Shown here in pieces: positions 1 through 11,626 of a DNA stretch of 64,000 nt; positions within the stretch are counted from its first letter, which is position 1, and each line of letters opens with the position of its first letter. This DNA is from Spinacia oleracea (taxonomy: Eukaryota; Streptophyta; Magnoliopsida; Caryophyllales; Amaranthaceae): NCBI RefSeq assembly GCF_020520425.1, contig NC_079492.1, positions 102,025,157-102,089,156 of the forward strand, given 5' to 3'. Under the pieces are notes generated by a model that was given only the letters and a program-made list of their open reading frames with translations, was not told the DNA's origin and searched no databases. Position numbers and translations under genes: made by a program.

Positions 1-1210
1 TTTTAATTAAATTTGTATGTTTCCGGTTAGACTAGAAATACATTTTTATGTTTAAAATTAGTAAAGCATATGAATTTATTGGTTTAAGTGGGAGCCCTTT
101 TAGTCATAAACTCTTGATTAGGTCTACAAATCCTTAAGGTTAAAACAACTTGATTAGAATTAATAAGGACTGAATAATTGGTAGATTATTGGTGCCCTTG
201 ATTAATTGCTGCAAATGTTTACGTGATGCATAATGTGTTTTACTAACCAGCTATGTGGGCCATTCATGATAATGAATGTGTGAATGGTATATATTGTATA
301 TGTACTGGTTTGCAGGTTATGAAGTGACTAGTATGGCCCAAATAGGATAGAAAATATGGTCTGCGTACCATTAATTTGAATGTAATTGGTCTAAAGTACC
401 AAAGTTGTTTTTCAATTCAAATACGGTCTGCGTACCATCAAATAGTTGTAATTAGTTTTAATTATAGCTTATCCTATTTGAAGAAAATGGTGCCTCCCAC
501 GGAGATTTTGAAGACGGACTTTGAAGTTAAAGCTTCAAGATGAAGTCGGGCCATACTAGATCACATTTATCTTATGCATGTTTTAAGTTATTTATTGCTT
601 TTAAATATGTCTTAAAATGCATGAGATTAAAAGCTTGATTATGTTGCATGATTAAGGATTTTAGTTCACTTAAAATCTAACCAACATAGTAAGAGCCTTA
701 AGTTCCAAACTTAAAAATTGAGTTAAAAGGTGTCATGCCAAAATATACACTTGCTTGGATATCCTTTACATCAATCTAGTAATAGTTTTCGCTCAGCGAG
801 GTGTTACTTATTGGTCCTAAAGGGGCAAGGTACACAAATAATTGTGAGTACATGTTAGTTTTGGTAAAACTCAACGATATAAGTAAAGGAGTCCTTTTAT
901 GTCGTGGCAAAATCGATAGGTTTACCTAATAAGTTCTTAGACGTACCTATCAACCAAGAATAGTTTCTAGACTATTAGCAAAAGGCTTTTGCTTACCTAA
1001 GATGTTTTAGGATTAAGTCGACAAACTGTACTTAGTTCTTCAATTATTTTAGGATCTTGGAATCATTTTATTCACACCTGCCGGAACACATAACTTGAAT
1101 AAAATGCTTAATAAACATTGAATTATGCATGTATGCTAGAATTTAAGTTTATTAAGAGAAACTGTGAATGGTTATTTATTTGTTTATTCTTTTCAATTGT
1201 AGTTTTTAAT
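1..1210 (+). other. Untranslated leader of the copia element
   Basis: This 1.2-kb AT-rich stretch precedes the gag start and has no long ORF. It shows no similarity to the 3' LTR at 10098-11492, so it is the internal leader downstream of an off-window 5' LTR. A short motif GGTCTGCGTACCAT occurs twice (about 359 and 425). A pyrimidine-rich stretch ending TTGTAG lies just before the gag ATG and could be a splice acceptor, but this is only a suggestion. Confidence 0.6.
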
Positions 1211-3653
1211 ATGGCAAACAACAATTCATTCAACATTCGATCAATTCTCGAAAAGAAGAAGTTGAACGGGAAGAACTTCCTTGACTGGCAAAGGAACTTG
1301 CAAATAGTTCTTATGCAGGAAGAAAAGGATTATGTCCTAGAAGAGGCGATGCCCGAAGCCGCAGGCGACGGGGTCACTCAGGCAGCCCTCAATCGTTGGA
1401 TTGATGCCAACAAGGATGTGAAATGTCTAATGCTCGCCACCATGAGTGCGGATCTGCAGAAAACGTTCATCAACTCAGATGCTTTCACAATCATCAGTGA
1501 GTTGAAGAACATGTTCCAAGATCTGGCTCGAGTCGAAAGATTCGAGACTCATAGGCAAATTCTTGAGACCAAGCTTAAGAAAGGCGAGCCCGTAAGTCCA
1601 CATGTTCTCAAAATGATTGGACTCATTGAGAATATGAGTCGGCTGGATCAGCAATTTTTTCAGGAAATGGCTATAGACACCATCCTCCATTCTCTTCATA
1701 GCGGGTATGATCAGTTCAAACTGAACTACAGTATGAATAGTCTGGACAAAACGCTCACTGAGCTTCACGGTATGCTGAAGACCGCTGAAAAGACGCTCAA
1801 AAGTGATAAGCAGGATGTGCTTATGGTGCGTGGGGGCAAGTTCAAGAAATCTGGAAATAAGAGGAATGCTAAGAAAGGTGGCAACAAGGCCAGCCCAACT
1901 AAGCAAACTGGCGCCAAATCTGTAAAGAGGAAGGTCAGTCAACCCACTTCTGAATCCGAATGCTTCTACTGCAAGAAGAAGGGGCATTGGAAGAGAGATT
2001 GCTTGAAGCTAAAGGAAGATCAGAAGAACGGAACAGTCGTTCCATCTTCAGGTATTTTCGTTATAGACTGTATACTTGCTAATTCAACTTCTTGGGTATT
2101 AGATACAGGTTGTGGCTCACACTTATGTTCCAATCCACAGGGACTAAGAAGAAGTAGAAAGTTAAGCAAGGGTGAAGTCGACCTACGAGTGGGAAATGGA
2201 GCACGGATTGCTGCATTAGCTGTAGGAACTTACTATTTGTCGTTGCCCTCCGGGCTAGTTTTGGAACTGGAAGAATGTTTCCATGTTCCAAGTCTTACTA
2301 AAAACATCATTTCAGTTTCTTGCTTAAATGCTAAGGGATTTTCCTTTTTAATAAAAGACAATAGTTGTTCGTTTTATTTTAAAGAGATGTTTTATGGATC
2401 TGCTAGACTAGTCAATGGACTTTATTTATTAGATCACGACAAACAAGTATATAACATAAATACCAAAAAGGCCAAAAAGGATGATTCAGATCTCACCTAT
2501 CTGTGGCATTGTCGATTAGGCCATATAAACTTGAAACGCTTAGAAAGACTTCAAAAGGAAGGAATTCTAGAACCATTTGACTTAGAGGATTATGGTAAAT
2601 GCGAATCATGTTTACTTGGCAAAATGACAAAGCAACCTTTCTCTAAAATTGGAGAAAGAGCAAATGAACTATTGGGTTTAATCCATACAGATGTATGTGG
2701 ACCAATGAGTACAAATGCTAGAGGTGGTTTCAGCTACTTTATCACTTTCACTGATGACTTCAGTAGATATGGTTATGTCTACCTAATGAAGCATAAGTCT
2801 GAATCCTTTGACAAATTCAAGGAATTTCAGAGTGAAGTAGAGAATCAATTAGGCAAGAAGATTAAGGCACTGCGGTCTGATAGAGGCGGTGAATATCTGA
2901 GCTGTGAATTTGATGACCATCTGAAAGAATGTGGAATTCTATCAGAATTGACTCCTCCTGGAACACCACAATGGAACGGTGTGTCGGAACGGAGGAACAG
3001 AACCTTGCTAGACATGGTCAGGTAAATGATGGGTCAGGCCAAACTTCCATTAGAATTTTGGGGACATGCACTAAATACAGCTGCACTCACTATAAATAGA
3101 GCTCCGTCTAAAGCTGTCGAAAAGACTCCATATGAATTATGGTTTGGAAAGCCTCCAAATGTGTCTTTTCTGAAGATTTGGGGATGTGAAGTATACGTCA
3201 AACGATTAATTTCAGACAAACTTCATCCAAAATCTGACAAAAGTATCCTTGTGGGCTATCCAAAGGAAACAAAGGGGTATTACTTCTACAATACATCTGA
3301 GAACAAGGTGTTTGTTGCTCGAGATGGTGTCTTTTTGGAGAAAGATCACATTTCCAAAATGACAAGTGGGAGAAAAGTAGACCTCGAAGAAATTCGAGTC
3401 GAACAACAAACTCTAGAGAATGCTCAAGATAACATTCAGGATGAAACTCAGAGATCTTTAGAAGAATCTGGTGAGAATCATGGTCAATCTAGAAATGTTA
3501 CCCCGCGTAGATCGCAAAGATATAGATCTCAACCGGAAAGGTACTTAGGTATTTTGACGAACGAGAGCTATGACGTTCTATTACTTGAAAGTGATGAACC
3601 TGCGACTTACAAACAAGCTATGACGAGCCCTAGCTCCAAGCAATGGCAAGAAG
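1211..3653 (+). pseudogene. Copia gag-pol, first part (gag, protease, integrase), broken
   Basis: The ATG at 1211 gives a protein starting MANNNSFNIRSIL. The frame is open further upstream, but this ATG begins the recognisable gag. Domains in order are: a copia-type gag region; a CCHC zinc knuckle (CFYCKKKGHWKRDC) at about residues 250-265; an aspartic protease with LDTG; the pre-integrase HCRLGH and CESC motifs; and the integrase core with HTDVCGP, FTDDFSR and SDRGGEY. A TAA at 3023-3025, after LLDMVR, stops translation inside the integrase; reading continues in the same frame with MMGQAKLP. The frame is cut at 3653 by the hAT insertion and resumes at 7710. The product would have packaged, cut and integrated the element; it is now inactive. 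Confidence 0.93.
3646..3653 (+). repeat. 8-bp target site duplication, left copy
   Basis: GCAAGAAG lies directly before the hAT end and is repeated exactly at 7702-7709 after the other end. Eight bases is the standard target duplication of hAT transposases. Confidence 0.93.
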
Positions 3654-3835
3654 TGGGGGTGTGCAGTTTCGGATAACGGATCCGATCCGATCCGAAATTT
3701 CGGATATCCGAAATTTTCGGATCAGGAAATTCTAATCCGAATCCGATCCGATAATTTCGGATATCCGAAATTTTCGGATCGGATATTTCGGATCGGATAT
3801 CCGAAATATCCGAATCCGATCCGAAATTCAAAATT
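3654..3835. repeat. hAT left end: inverted repeat and subterminal palindromic array
   Basis: After the terminal TGGGGGTGTGCA come about 170 bp of overlapping words such as CGGATATCCG, CCGATCCGAAAT and TTTCGGATATCC in both orientations. Such arrays are the usual binding sites for hAT transposases. The right end (7505-7701) carries the same words. Confidence 0.8.
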
Positions 3836-4272
3836 CAAAATAATCTCCTATAAAACATATGTCGGATCGGATATTGCCTATTGAGTAATTTATTATAGCA
3901 CAAACAAATAACAATCGATCAAAACAAATATTATAATTACAAACAATTAAAAAATAAAAAAAAATAAAAACGTCACAATGGCTAGTTGGCTACAAAAGGC
4001 CATCAAATTGTCACAAATAGTTTTAAGCTTTTAATACTCAACTAGTCTCTAAAAGAAGTGGACCAAGGAGAGGAGGAATCCTCAATCCTCATCCATTAGT
4101 AGTCTTAGTACCTGCAAATATGTTACACAACATATAGTCTTAATTCTTAACACTCAAAAACATAAAGTCCTCAAGACCTTGGAAATACATCCATCAAGGC
4201 CGAATACATCACAAACATTAAACCAAATTTCAATAAAAATAACAATTAATCCAAGCCTTCAAAGTACAAACT

Positions 4273-6540
4273 TTAAACTCGATCATCCAAAGTGTCAATT
4301 GTTTCATCAATGATGATATCCAGTTGCTCCACGGTTAAATCTTTCATGGCTACAACAAATATAACATAAAAGTAGGTTAAAATCAAACTAAAAATTTCAA
4401 TGAAATTTAAAACAAAAAATAAAGAAAGACTAACCTTCTTCCAATTCTTCCAAAGCAAGGAAACTCTCCTCTGTTCTAAGAGGTGCTCCTGAAGTGCGTA
4501 GCCAATCTTGTGAGCAAACTAAAGCTTCAACCATTTTTGAAGTCAATGAAGTGCGATATGAATCAACTACACGCCCTCCCGTGCTAAAAGCCGATTCGGA
4601 AGCAACGGTGGAAATGGGTATAGCAAGCACATCCTTAGCCATCTTGTAAAGGATAGGATATCTTTTATATTGATCTTTCCACCAAGCTAAGATTTCAAAA
4701 TTAGGCTCATCTTCCTCACATGCATCATCTAAGTACTTCTCCAACTCGGTTTTGCCCACATTACTTAATGAACATCCGGTGTCCCTTTGGTATTTGGAAG
4801 TCATGATCTTTTGAAGGTCGAGTTTATTTTTCTCCCCACTTATCCTACTAGCATTTTGAGAGCAAGCGGGTGAAGATATAGTAGAAGTGGAGGAAGAAGC
4901 TTGTGTTGCTTTTGTTTTAGACATGGAAGAAGCATAAGAGTTAAACAAAGTTTCCAAAACAACCTTGATTTTAGAGATCAAGAGAGTGGATCTTGTTTCA
5001 TCATAGGAATCTCGCACAATCCAATTAACATAAGACATCTTATGCCTAGGGACAAGGATAACACCCACAAACACCAAAACATTGATATTCTCAACATTTC
5101 CATAATATTTTTCATATTTTTCCTTCATTTGAGTTGCCATTTTCCTAAGACCTTCATCATCTTCTTCCATGCATGATTTAATCATATAACCAGTCCCATA
5201 AATCTCATGCACATAAGTGTTGGAAGTCACATAACGAGAACCCGATATTCTCAATGTTGCTTCATAGAAAATGCCTAAGAATGGCAATATGTTACAAACA
5301 GAATTCCAATCTTCTTCTGTCGGACTACCACCATAATTCCTAAGTTCCTTAAAGCAAGCAGAATCTTTCATGCACAAACTAGAAAAAGACTTTTTAAATT
5401 TGAGAGCAGATTCAAGCATTAAATAAGTAGTATTCCATCTTGTTGCCACATCCAAAACAACAAGACTTTTACTTTCCTCTTTCTCTTCCATTATGCATGC
5501 TTTGAACTTTAGAAGCCTAGCGGGAGAAGACCTAACAAACCTTACAAGAGCACGAACTTTCTTCACAGATTTATTAACATCATCCAAACCATCTCTCACA
5601 ATCAAATTGATAATATGAGCCGCACATCTCACATGCAAATATTGACCCTCTAACACACTAGTCTCCCAAATGTTAAGTCGTCTTCTTAGGTAATCAATTG
5701 CTAGATCGTTAGAGCTTGCATTGTCTACAGTAACAGTCAAAATATTTTTCAAACCCCACTCATTCAAACACTTTTCAACCGCTTTACCAATCATTTGTCC
5801 GGAATGACCGGCAATAGGACAAAAATTAATAATCTTCTTATGCAAAGTCCAATCATCATCAATAAAATGAGCAGTCAAACACATATAACTTAGATTTTGA
5901 CTTGAAGTCCAAGTATCAGTGGTTAGACAAACCTTGGATTTCAAGTTATGGAAAAACGTTTTCAATCTTTTTCTCTCTTCAACAAATAGCCCATAACAAT
6001 CTCGAGTAACAGTAGTACGTGAAGGAAGGATAAATTGAGGATTTAAGGATTTGCAAAATTCATGAAAACCTTCACGTTCTACAAAAGAAAAAGGCAATTC
6101 ATCCACAACAATCATTTTTGCAAGACTTTTCCTACACTTATCGTGATCAAACTGCCATAATGTAGGAACAGTAACAGTTTCAAGTATCCCATCCTCATTA
6201 ACTATTGTTTTCGTCTCAAGTTCGATCAACTTTTGTTTCATATCCATATTGGGAGGATACAGTTTGCATCTCTAATGTGATTTTTTAATGGAGAGGTTCC
6301 ATTAATAGTTGCACAACCAATAAGGGACTTACAATATTTGCAAGAAGCCACAATAGGATTATCGGTCTCATCAAAATGATCCCACCATTTTGATCTTTTC
6401 TTCCGCTTGCAGCTCTTAGGCTCCTTACTGCCAGCACCACCAGAAGATCTTTTTTTCGCCTTTTTAGTTTTCCTTTCTTCCTCAAATTCATCATCATAGT
6501 AATCGGGATCTTGATTATCATCAAAACTTGATGGATCATT
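4273..6540 (-). pseudogene. hAT transposase (RICESLEEPER-like), frameshifted
   Basis: The transposase cuts and re-inserts the element. A BED zinc-finger exon (6540 down to about 6260) has an acidic N-terminus, a basic KRKKRSKWWDHF stretch, SCKYC and a downstream His. The main frame (6247-4435) includes DTWTSSQNLSY, VDNASSN and the C-terminal hAT dimerisation motif (VLAIPISTVASESAFSTGG). A probable intron (4350-4434, GT-AG) leads to a last exon, 4349-4273, ending TLDDRV. The BED frame and main frame do not join: about one base is missing near 6260-6270, at the second zinc-ligand Cys. BED could be entered from a splice acceptor at 6541; the start exon was not found. The product is probably inactive unless the shift is a sequencing error. 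Confidence 0.9.
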
Positions 6541-7504
6541 CTACAAAGTACAAAAGAAACAAAAAGAAATGCTAAGTTAGCTAGAGAATGAGAATGAATC
6601 ATGACTAATTGATTACGGACGAAAAACTAGCACTAAGAAATTTTTTATAAATGAAAATCAACCTCTCATGTTAACTGATTTAGCCAAATGTTATACTTTA
6701 AACAAATCACTTAAGGTAGTTTTACATAGCTCTCATGTTAACTGATTTTCAAAGTCAAAAAATACAAAGTTTTACATACTTAAACACACAACAAAAATCC
6801 AATAATAAGTGGTGAACAAATAACTGATGTTCACAAATAAAATGTTTCACTGAACTACCGAGTCACCGACTACCCACTTGCCCAGCATCAAAATCAAACC
6901 AAATAGTCAAATACCATGTTCATAACTTCATCTAACCAAACTCGAGGATCAAAATCAAAATCAAAACCGAGTACCGTCACTACCGTGCATCAACATCAGA
7001 TTATACTCCATCAAAATGCAAATCAAAATGAAATTAAACACAAATAAGAGCAATGTACAAATTAATCAATTAATTGAATTAAAATAGAGAAAATAGTGAC
7101 TCCATAGTTGACTACTTACAAAATAGAGACTTAGAAAGTGAACTTACTCGTGACTACATCGTTATCGCCGGTCGGTGAGAGTGGGATGGTGAATTGGTGA
7201 CGTTGTTGCGCCGAGAGGAGTCGTGAGTCTGCGAGAGTGCGAGGGATCGACTGTGAGAGACCTAAGACTCAAGAGTGCGTCGCGGTGTCGCGGTGGGTGG
7301 CTGCCACTGCCTGCGGCTGCCGTGGCTACCTGGGTTAGTAGGTGGTGGGTGCTTGGGGCCTTGGGCGGCTGAGTGAAATTAGGGTAAGAGATGGGTAGAG
7401 GAGGAGAGTTGTGTACGAGAATGAAAGAAATGAGGTTCAAAATTCAAATTGAAGCCCACCGCCCAAAAGAAAGTATCAGTTTTTATTTTTTATTTTTAGG
7501 TTTT
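6541..7504 (-). other. hAT 5' region: intron and probable first exon/promoter
   Basis: Read on the minus strand, this lies upstream of the BED exon. The part at 7160-7390 is GC-richer and has an ORF without recognisable domains, so it may be an untranslated first exon. The remaining sequence is AT-rich and ends at a splice acceptor (TTTGTAG) at about 6541. No coding start was identified. Confidence 0.4.
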
Positions 7505-7701
7505 AATATAATTCGGATATTTCGGATATCCGATAAGGGAAAAATCTTGATCCGAATCCGATCCGAAAATCCGATATTTTTTTCGGATATCCGATCCGAA
7601 ATATCCGAAACCTTTAATTCGGATCGGATATCCGAAATTTCGGATCGGATAACGGATTTCCGGATCGGATATTTCGGATCGGATATTTTTGCACACCCCT
7701 A
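7505..7701. repeat. hAT right end: inverted repeat and subterminal array
   Basis: This is the mirror of the left end, dense with CGGATATCCG and GGATCGGATA words, and it finishes GCACACCCCTA. The exact target duplication GCAAGAAG follows at 7702-7709. Confidence 0.8.
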
Positions 7702-7709
7702 GCAAGAAG

Positions 7710-9232
7710 CCATGCAATCTGAATTAGACTCCATGTCTGAAAACCAAGTATGGGATTTGGTCGATTTGCCAGATGGCTGCCAAGCCATTGGAAGCAAATG
7801 GGTTTTCAAACTGAAAAAGGACAAAGATGGGAAACTTGAAGTTTTCAAAGCTAGATTGGTTGCAAAAGGTTACAGGCAAGTCCACGGTGTGGATTACGAT
7901 GAAACCTTTTCACCAGTTGCAATGCTAAAGTCTATTCGGATAATGTTAGCAATCGCTGCATATTACGATTACGAAATATGGCAGATGGATGTCAAAACTG
8001 CTTTCTTAAACGACGTTTTAACAGAAACTATGTTTATGACACAGCCCGAAGGTTTTGAGGATCCAAAGAATGCTAAAAAGGTATGCAAGCTAAAGAAGTC
8101 AATCTACGGATTGAAGCAGGCATCCAGGAGCTGGAATATACGTTTTGATGAAGCAGTCAGTGACTTTGGTTTCATCAAGAGCGCAGACGAATCTTGTGTA
8201 TACAAGAAGGTCAGTGGGAGCAAAATTGCTTTCCTAGTATTATATGTCGACGATATATTACTTATCGGAAATGACATTCCTATGTTGAACTCTGTCAAGA
8301 TTTGGCTTGGGAAATGTTTTTCGATGAAAGATCTAGGAGAAGCACATTACATATTGGGCATCAAGATTTACAGAGATAGATCTAAAAAGATGATTGGACT
8401 TAGTCAAAGCACTTATATCAATAAGGTGCTTGATAGGTTCAAGATGGCGGACTCCAAGCGAGGCTACCTACCCATGTCTCATGGAATGACTCTAAGCAAG
8501 ACTCAGTGCCCAAAAACACTTGATGAGTGTAGACGAATGAATGGGATTCCATATGCATCATTGATTGGTTCAATAATGTATGCTATGATATGTACACGCC
8601 CGGATGTTGCGTACGCACTCAGTGCTACGAGCAGATACCAGTCAGACCCAGGAGAGGCACATTGGACTGCTGCCAAGAATATTCTGAAGTACCTGAAAAG
8701 GCACAAAGATGACTTCCTGGTCTATGGTGGAGATGATGAATTAATCGTTAAAGGCTACACGGACGCAAGTTTCCAAACCGACAAAGATGATTTCAGATCA
8801 CAGTCTGGGTTTGTCTTCTGCCTCAACGGAGGTGCAGTAAGCTGGAAAAGTGCTAAGCAAAGCACCATTGCGGATTCTACAACTGAAGCGGAGTACATTG
8901 CTGCACATGAAGCAGCAAAGGAAGCTATATGGCTAAGGAAGTTCATAGGTGAACTTGGTGTAGTCCCCTCCATTAAAGGACCAATAGCCCTGTATTGTGA
9001 TAATAACGGAGCTATTGCACAGGCAAAGGAGCCTAGACACCACCAGAGAGTCAAGCATGTACTTCGTAGATTTCACCTTCTACGAGAGTTCGTTGAATGA
9101 AAAGAAGTCGAGATAAACAAGATTGGAACTGATGACAACATATCAGATCCATTGACTAAACCTCTGCCGCAGGCGAAGCACAACTCGCACACTGCAGCTA
9201 TGGGAATCAAGCATATTGGAGAATGGCTTTGA
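7710..9232 (+). pseudogene. Copia pol, second part (reverse transcriptase, RNase H)
   Basis: This continues the copia frame after the hAT insertion. Reverse transcriptase shows the family start SKWVFKLKKDKDG, then VDYDETFSPVA, WQMDVKTAFLN and the catalytic YVDDILLIG. RNase H shows GYTDASF, TTEAEYIA and CDNNGAI. The ORF stops with TGA at 9098-9100 after LREFVE, but the usual C-terminal tail (TDDNISDPLTKPLPQAKH) follows in the same frame to a second stop at 9230-9232. The early TGA sits where related elements usually have Arg, so CGA-to-TGA is likely. The missing tail is about 44 residues. Together with the stop at 3023 this makes the element non-autonomous. Confidence 0.93.
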
Positions 9233-10083
9233 TGACCCTGTTTAATGTTTTAAAGTTTTAGAGTTTAAATCTTTGTAAAACATTATTGGTTAATCATTCA
9301 CAATAAATGAAAAGAATTCATTTTTCCATTTAATTTGTGGTTTATTAAATGATGAGTCCCTTCAATTTGACAATATATTCAAGATAGACTGTCAGGACCA
9401 GTCCTGTGACTAAGAAATGTCTATCAAGTGAACTTGAATGTCAAAGGTTGAAAATGGTCCCTAGTCGGAGTTTTCTGTAAAATTGGACGCATAGAAAACG
9501 TTAGACGATTAGAATGCAAGATGACTAGTAGTTCTGTTTCTTGAACTATGTGGACATGGCAATGTCATAATCATTTGCATAGATACTTACTTTGGGAAGA
9601 CTAGTATCGGACAAGACCTATGAAACTTTACTGTAAGAGATGAAAATCTGTCATAAGTAAATTTCATTAAAATTATTAGACACTAAATCCTCAATACCTG
9701 AGTGATTTGAGATTACTTGTTTGAGAACTGGTTGCTTTGACGTTGACCAACCGTCGTACCGTAAAAGGAGGCTATAAAGGCAACGCTCGGGTAATCACCT
9801 ATCAAACGAAGTCTAATCTCAAGATCGCAAGATTGGGATTGTCCTCCCATAAATCGGGATGAGATGCTTAAAAGTTGTACAAGGCCACTCGGAGAGCTAG
9901 AAACTGTGAAATGCATGGCCGTGCTCGGATGAATCATAGGCTATGATTATCTGTTTATTTGATCAGTTGAACTCTGAAACCGAGAAACACCTCTGGACAT
10001 AATAAGGATGACAACTCTTACCTTATGTTCAAGAGCAAGCATCGAGCGACAAAGGAATTAGGAAATGCACACTTGTCCCTAAG
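9233..10083 (+). other. Copia 3' untranslated region
   Basis: This stretch lies between the end of pol and the polypurine tract. It has no coding similarity that I recognise; the one small ORF on the minus strand (about 9713-9937) shows no domain. A long 3' untranslated spacer is common in plant copia elements. Confidence 0.6.
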
Positions 10084-10097
10084 GACAAGTGGGAGAC
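10084..10097 (+). other. Polypurine tract of copia element
   Basis: GACAAGTGGGAGAC ends directly before the LTR start TGAAGGAAAT at 10098. The position and purine bias are those of the plus-strand priming site. Confidence 0.75.
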
Positions 10098-10411
10098 TGA
10101 AGGAAATAATGCCCTTGGTCCAAGTATGCATTCAATGTTAAGTCCAATAAATGCGGTTCAGTATTAATTAACAAGTTAATAATTCAGTGAGATCAAGTGA
10201 GCTGAATGCCTAGCTAGAGGCCGCTTCAGTTCAAGTGGAATTAATGATATTAATCCACAACTTACTCTTGACTGAACCCGTAGGGTCACACAAATAGTAC
10301 GTAAACGGATCAAGTATTTAATGGCATTAAATACTCCATCTATGGATATTCGGAATCGACGGATCTTGGTTTCAGTGGGAGCTGAGATCGTCACAGGCAA
10401 GAAATGAATAC

Positions 10412-10730
10412 TCCGGAAACGATGATATTGCCGGAAACGGAAATATGGATCGTATCGGAAATATAAATATTATCCAAGTCGTAGATGTTGCCGGAAACGG
10501 AATCATGGTACGTATCGGAAAATATTATCGGAAATGGAAATATTGCCGGAATCGGAAATATTGCCGGAAACGGAAATATTGTCAGAATCGGAAATATTAT
10601 CGGAATCGGAAAATAATTCCGGAAACGGAAATATTAAATATTTGTTCGAAACGGAAATTGATTCCGGAATCGGAAATATTGAATATTGTTCGTATCGGAA
10701 ATGAATTCCGGAATCGGGAAATTAATCGGA
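10412..10730 (+). repeat. Degenerate short tandem array (CCGGAAACGGAAATATTG-like) in the LTR
   Basis: About 17 imperfect units of roughly 18 bp are built on CCGGAAACGGAAATATTG and CGGAATCGGAAATATT. The same array, reversed, is in the solo LTR (about 14575-14905). Open frames over it are artefacts of the period being divisible by three. Confidence 0.85.
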
Positions 10731-11128
10731 AGCGTATCGTACGAATTAGCATCGGACGAGGCCTGCCAGACGAAGGCCCAGCACGAAGCCGGGCCATCGC
10801 CAAGCAAGCCAGCGCGCCACAAACGCACCAGCCAAGGCTGCGCCAGGCCCACCGCAAGGCAGGCCCAGCGCGCGCCAAGGCTACGGCAGCGTGTGGGCTT
10901 GCGGCAGTGGGCTGCGAGCTCGCGGGCTGCGCGCGCGCGCGTGGCGCCCCTCGTGGGCTGCTGTGCATGCGTGTGTGTTTGTGTGCTACTCGATTCCTAA
11001 AGCTACCGGGATTTGTCATATGATTAAATCTAATCCTAAAAGATTTAGTTTATTTAATTAGAGTCCTAGTAGGATTATAATTAAATAAATTAGTATCCTA
11101 ATAGGATTCCAAATCCTTTTCCATAACT

Positions 11129-11143
11129 CTATAAATAGGTGCC
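11129..11143 (+). promoter_or_regulatory. TATA box of the copia LTR
   Basis: TCTATAAATAGGTGC lies about 360 bp before the LTR end and is also present, reversed, in the solo LTR (CCTATAAATA on the minus strand near 14170). It is a plausible core promoter; the start site was not tested. Confidence 0.6.
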
Positions 11144-11626
11144 TAGGGTCACATATTTACATCGAGCATTCAAGTATTCAAAGTGAGTTTTTGAGAGCAA
11201 AATTCAGTCATACAATTGCCTATAAAGTGCCGAAAATTCTAAGATCCTTAAGGGGGATTCTAGTTGGTCAATCTTAAGGCGGATCCGGACGTGCTGTGGA
11301 CTATCTACGGAGGGACGACACTTGGAGTCCTAAAGACTTGTTCTTGTTCGGTTCGGGCGCAGCTAGGGAAGGCACGCAACAAAGAGTATGCATCTAAACT
11401 ATGCTAAATGATTATGTGTAAATAATATGTTTTCCTGGCTTTATGGTTTTTCCGCATGATTTATGAATTGTCATATGTTTCATAACCTAACAATAGTACT
11501 ATCGGGATGTAAATTGTTTTTAAAAAAATAAATTTAAATACAGATAGTATGTATTTGTTAGTAGATAAGTACTTAAATTGATAGAGATAGTAAGTTAATT
11601 TTGTTTGTAGATATAGATATGAAAAA

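Larger units (their letters stand above)
3654..7701 (-). mobile_element. hAT-family DNA transposon (4048 bp) nested in copia pol
   Basis: The ends are imperfect inverted repeats: TGGGGGTGTGCA on the left and, read inwards from the right, TAGGGGTGTGCA. Both are followed by arrays of CCGAAAT/ATCCGAT words. An exact 8-bp duplication (GCAAGAAG) flanks it. The interior encodes a RICESLEEPER/Ac-type transposase on the minus strand. The copia reading frame ends at the left junction and continues in frame at the right one, which confirms the boundaries. Because it lies inside copia pol, it arrived after the copia element. Confidence 0.95.
1..11492 (+). mobile_element. Ty1/copia LTR retrotransposon, 5' end outside window
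   Basis: The domain order gag, protease, integrase, reverse transcriptase, RNase H is that of Ty1/copia. A polypurine tract and a 3' LTR of 1395 bp follow. No LTR or primer-binding site is visible at the left edge, so the 5' LTR lies upstream of position 1. The element was itself a target: a hAT transposon occupies 3654-7701. The five bases after the 3' LTR are ATAGT; the same five should precede the off-window 5' LTR if the element is complete. Pol carries at least two nonsense mutations, so it cannot move on its own. Another LTR of the same family is a solo LTR at 13809-15209. Confidence 0.93.
10098..11492 (+). repeat. 3' LTR of copia element (1395 bp)
   Basis: It begins TGAAGGAAATAATGCCC and ends CATAACCTAACA, a TG...CA LTR. 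The boundaries are confirmed by the solo copy at 13809-15209, which matches end to end in reverse. It includes a CGGAAAT-rich array (10412-10730), a GC-rich block (10760-10980) and a TATA box near 11130. As the 3' LTR it should supply transcript termination; its U3 promoter could drive reading into 11.5 kb. Confidence 0.93.

Noticed and set aside
10445..11023. ORFs of up to 192 codons over the copia LTR array, and their mirror ORFs at 14239-14861
   Set aside because: They read through an 18-bp repeat and a GC-rich block in several frames on both strands. Repetition alone keeps them open.
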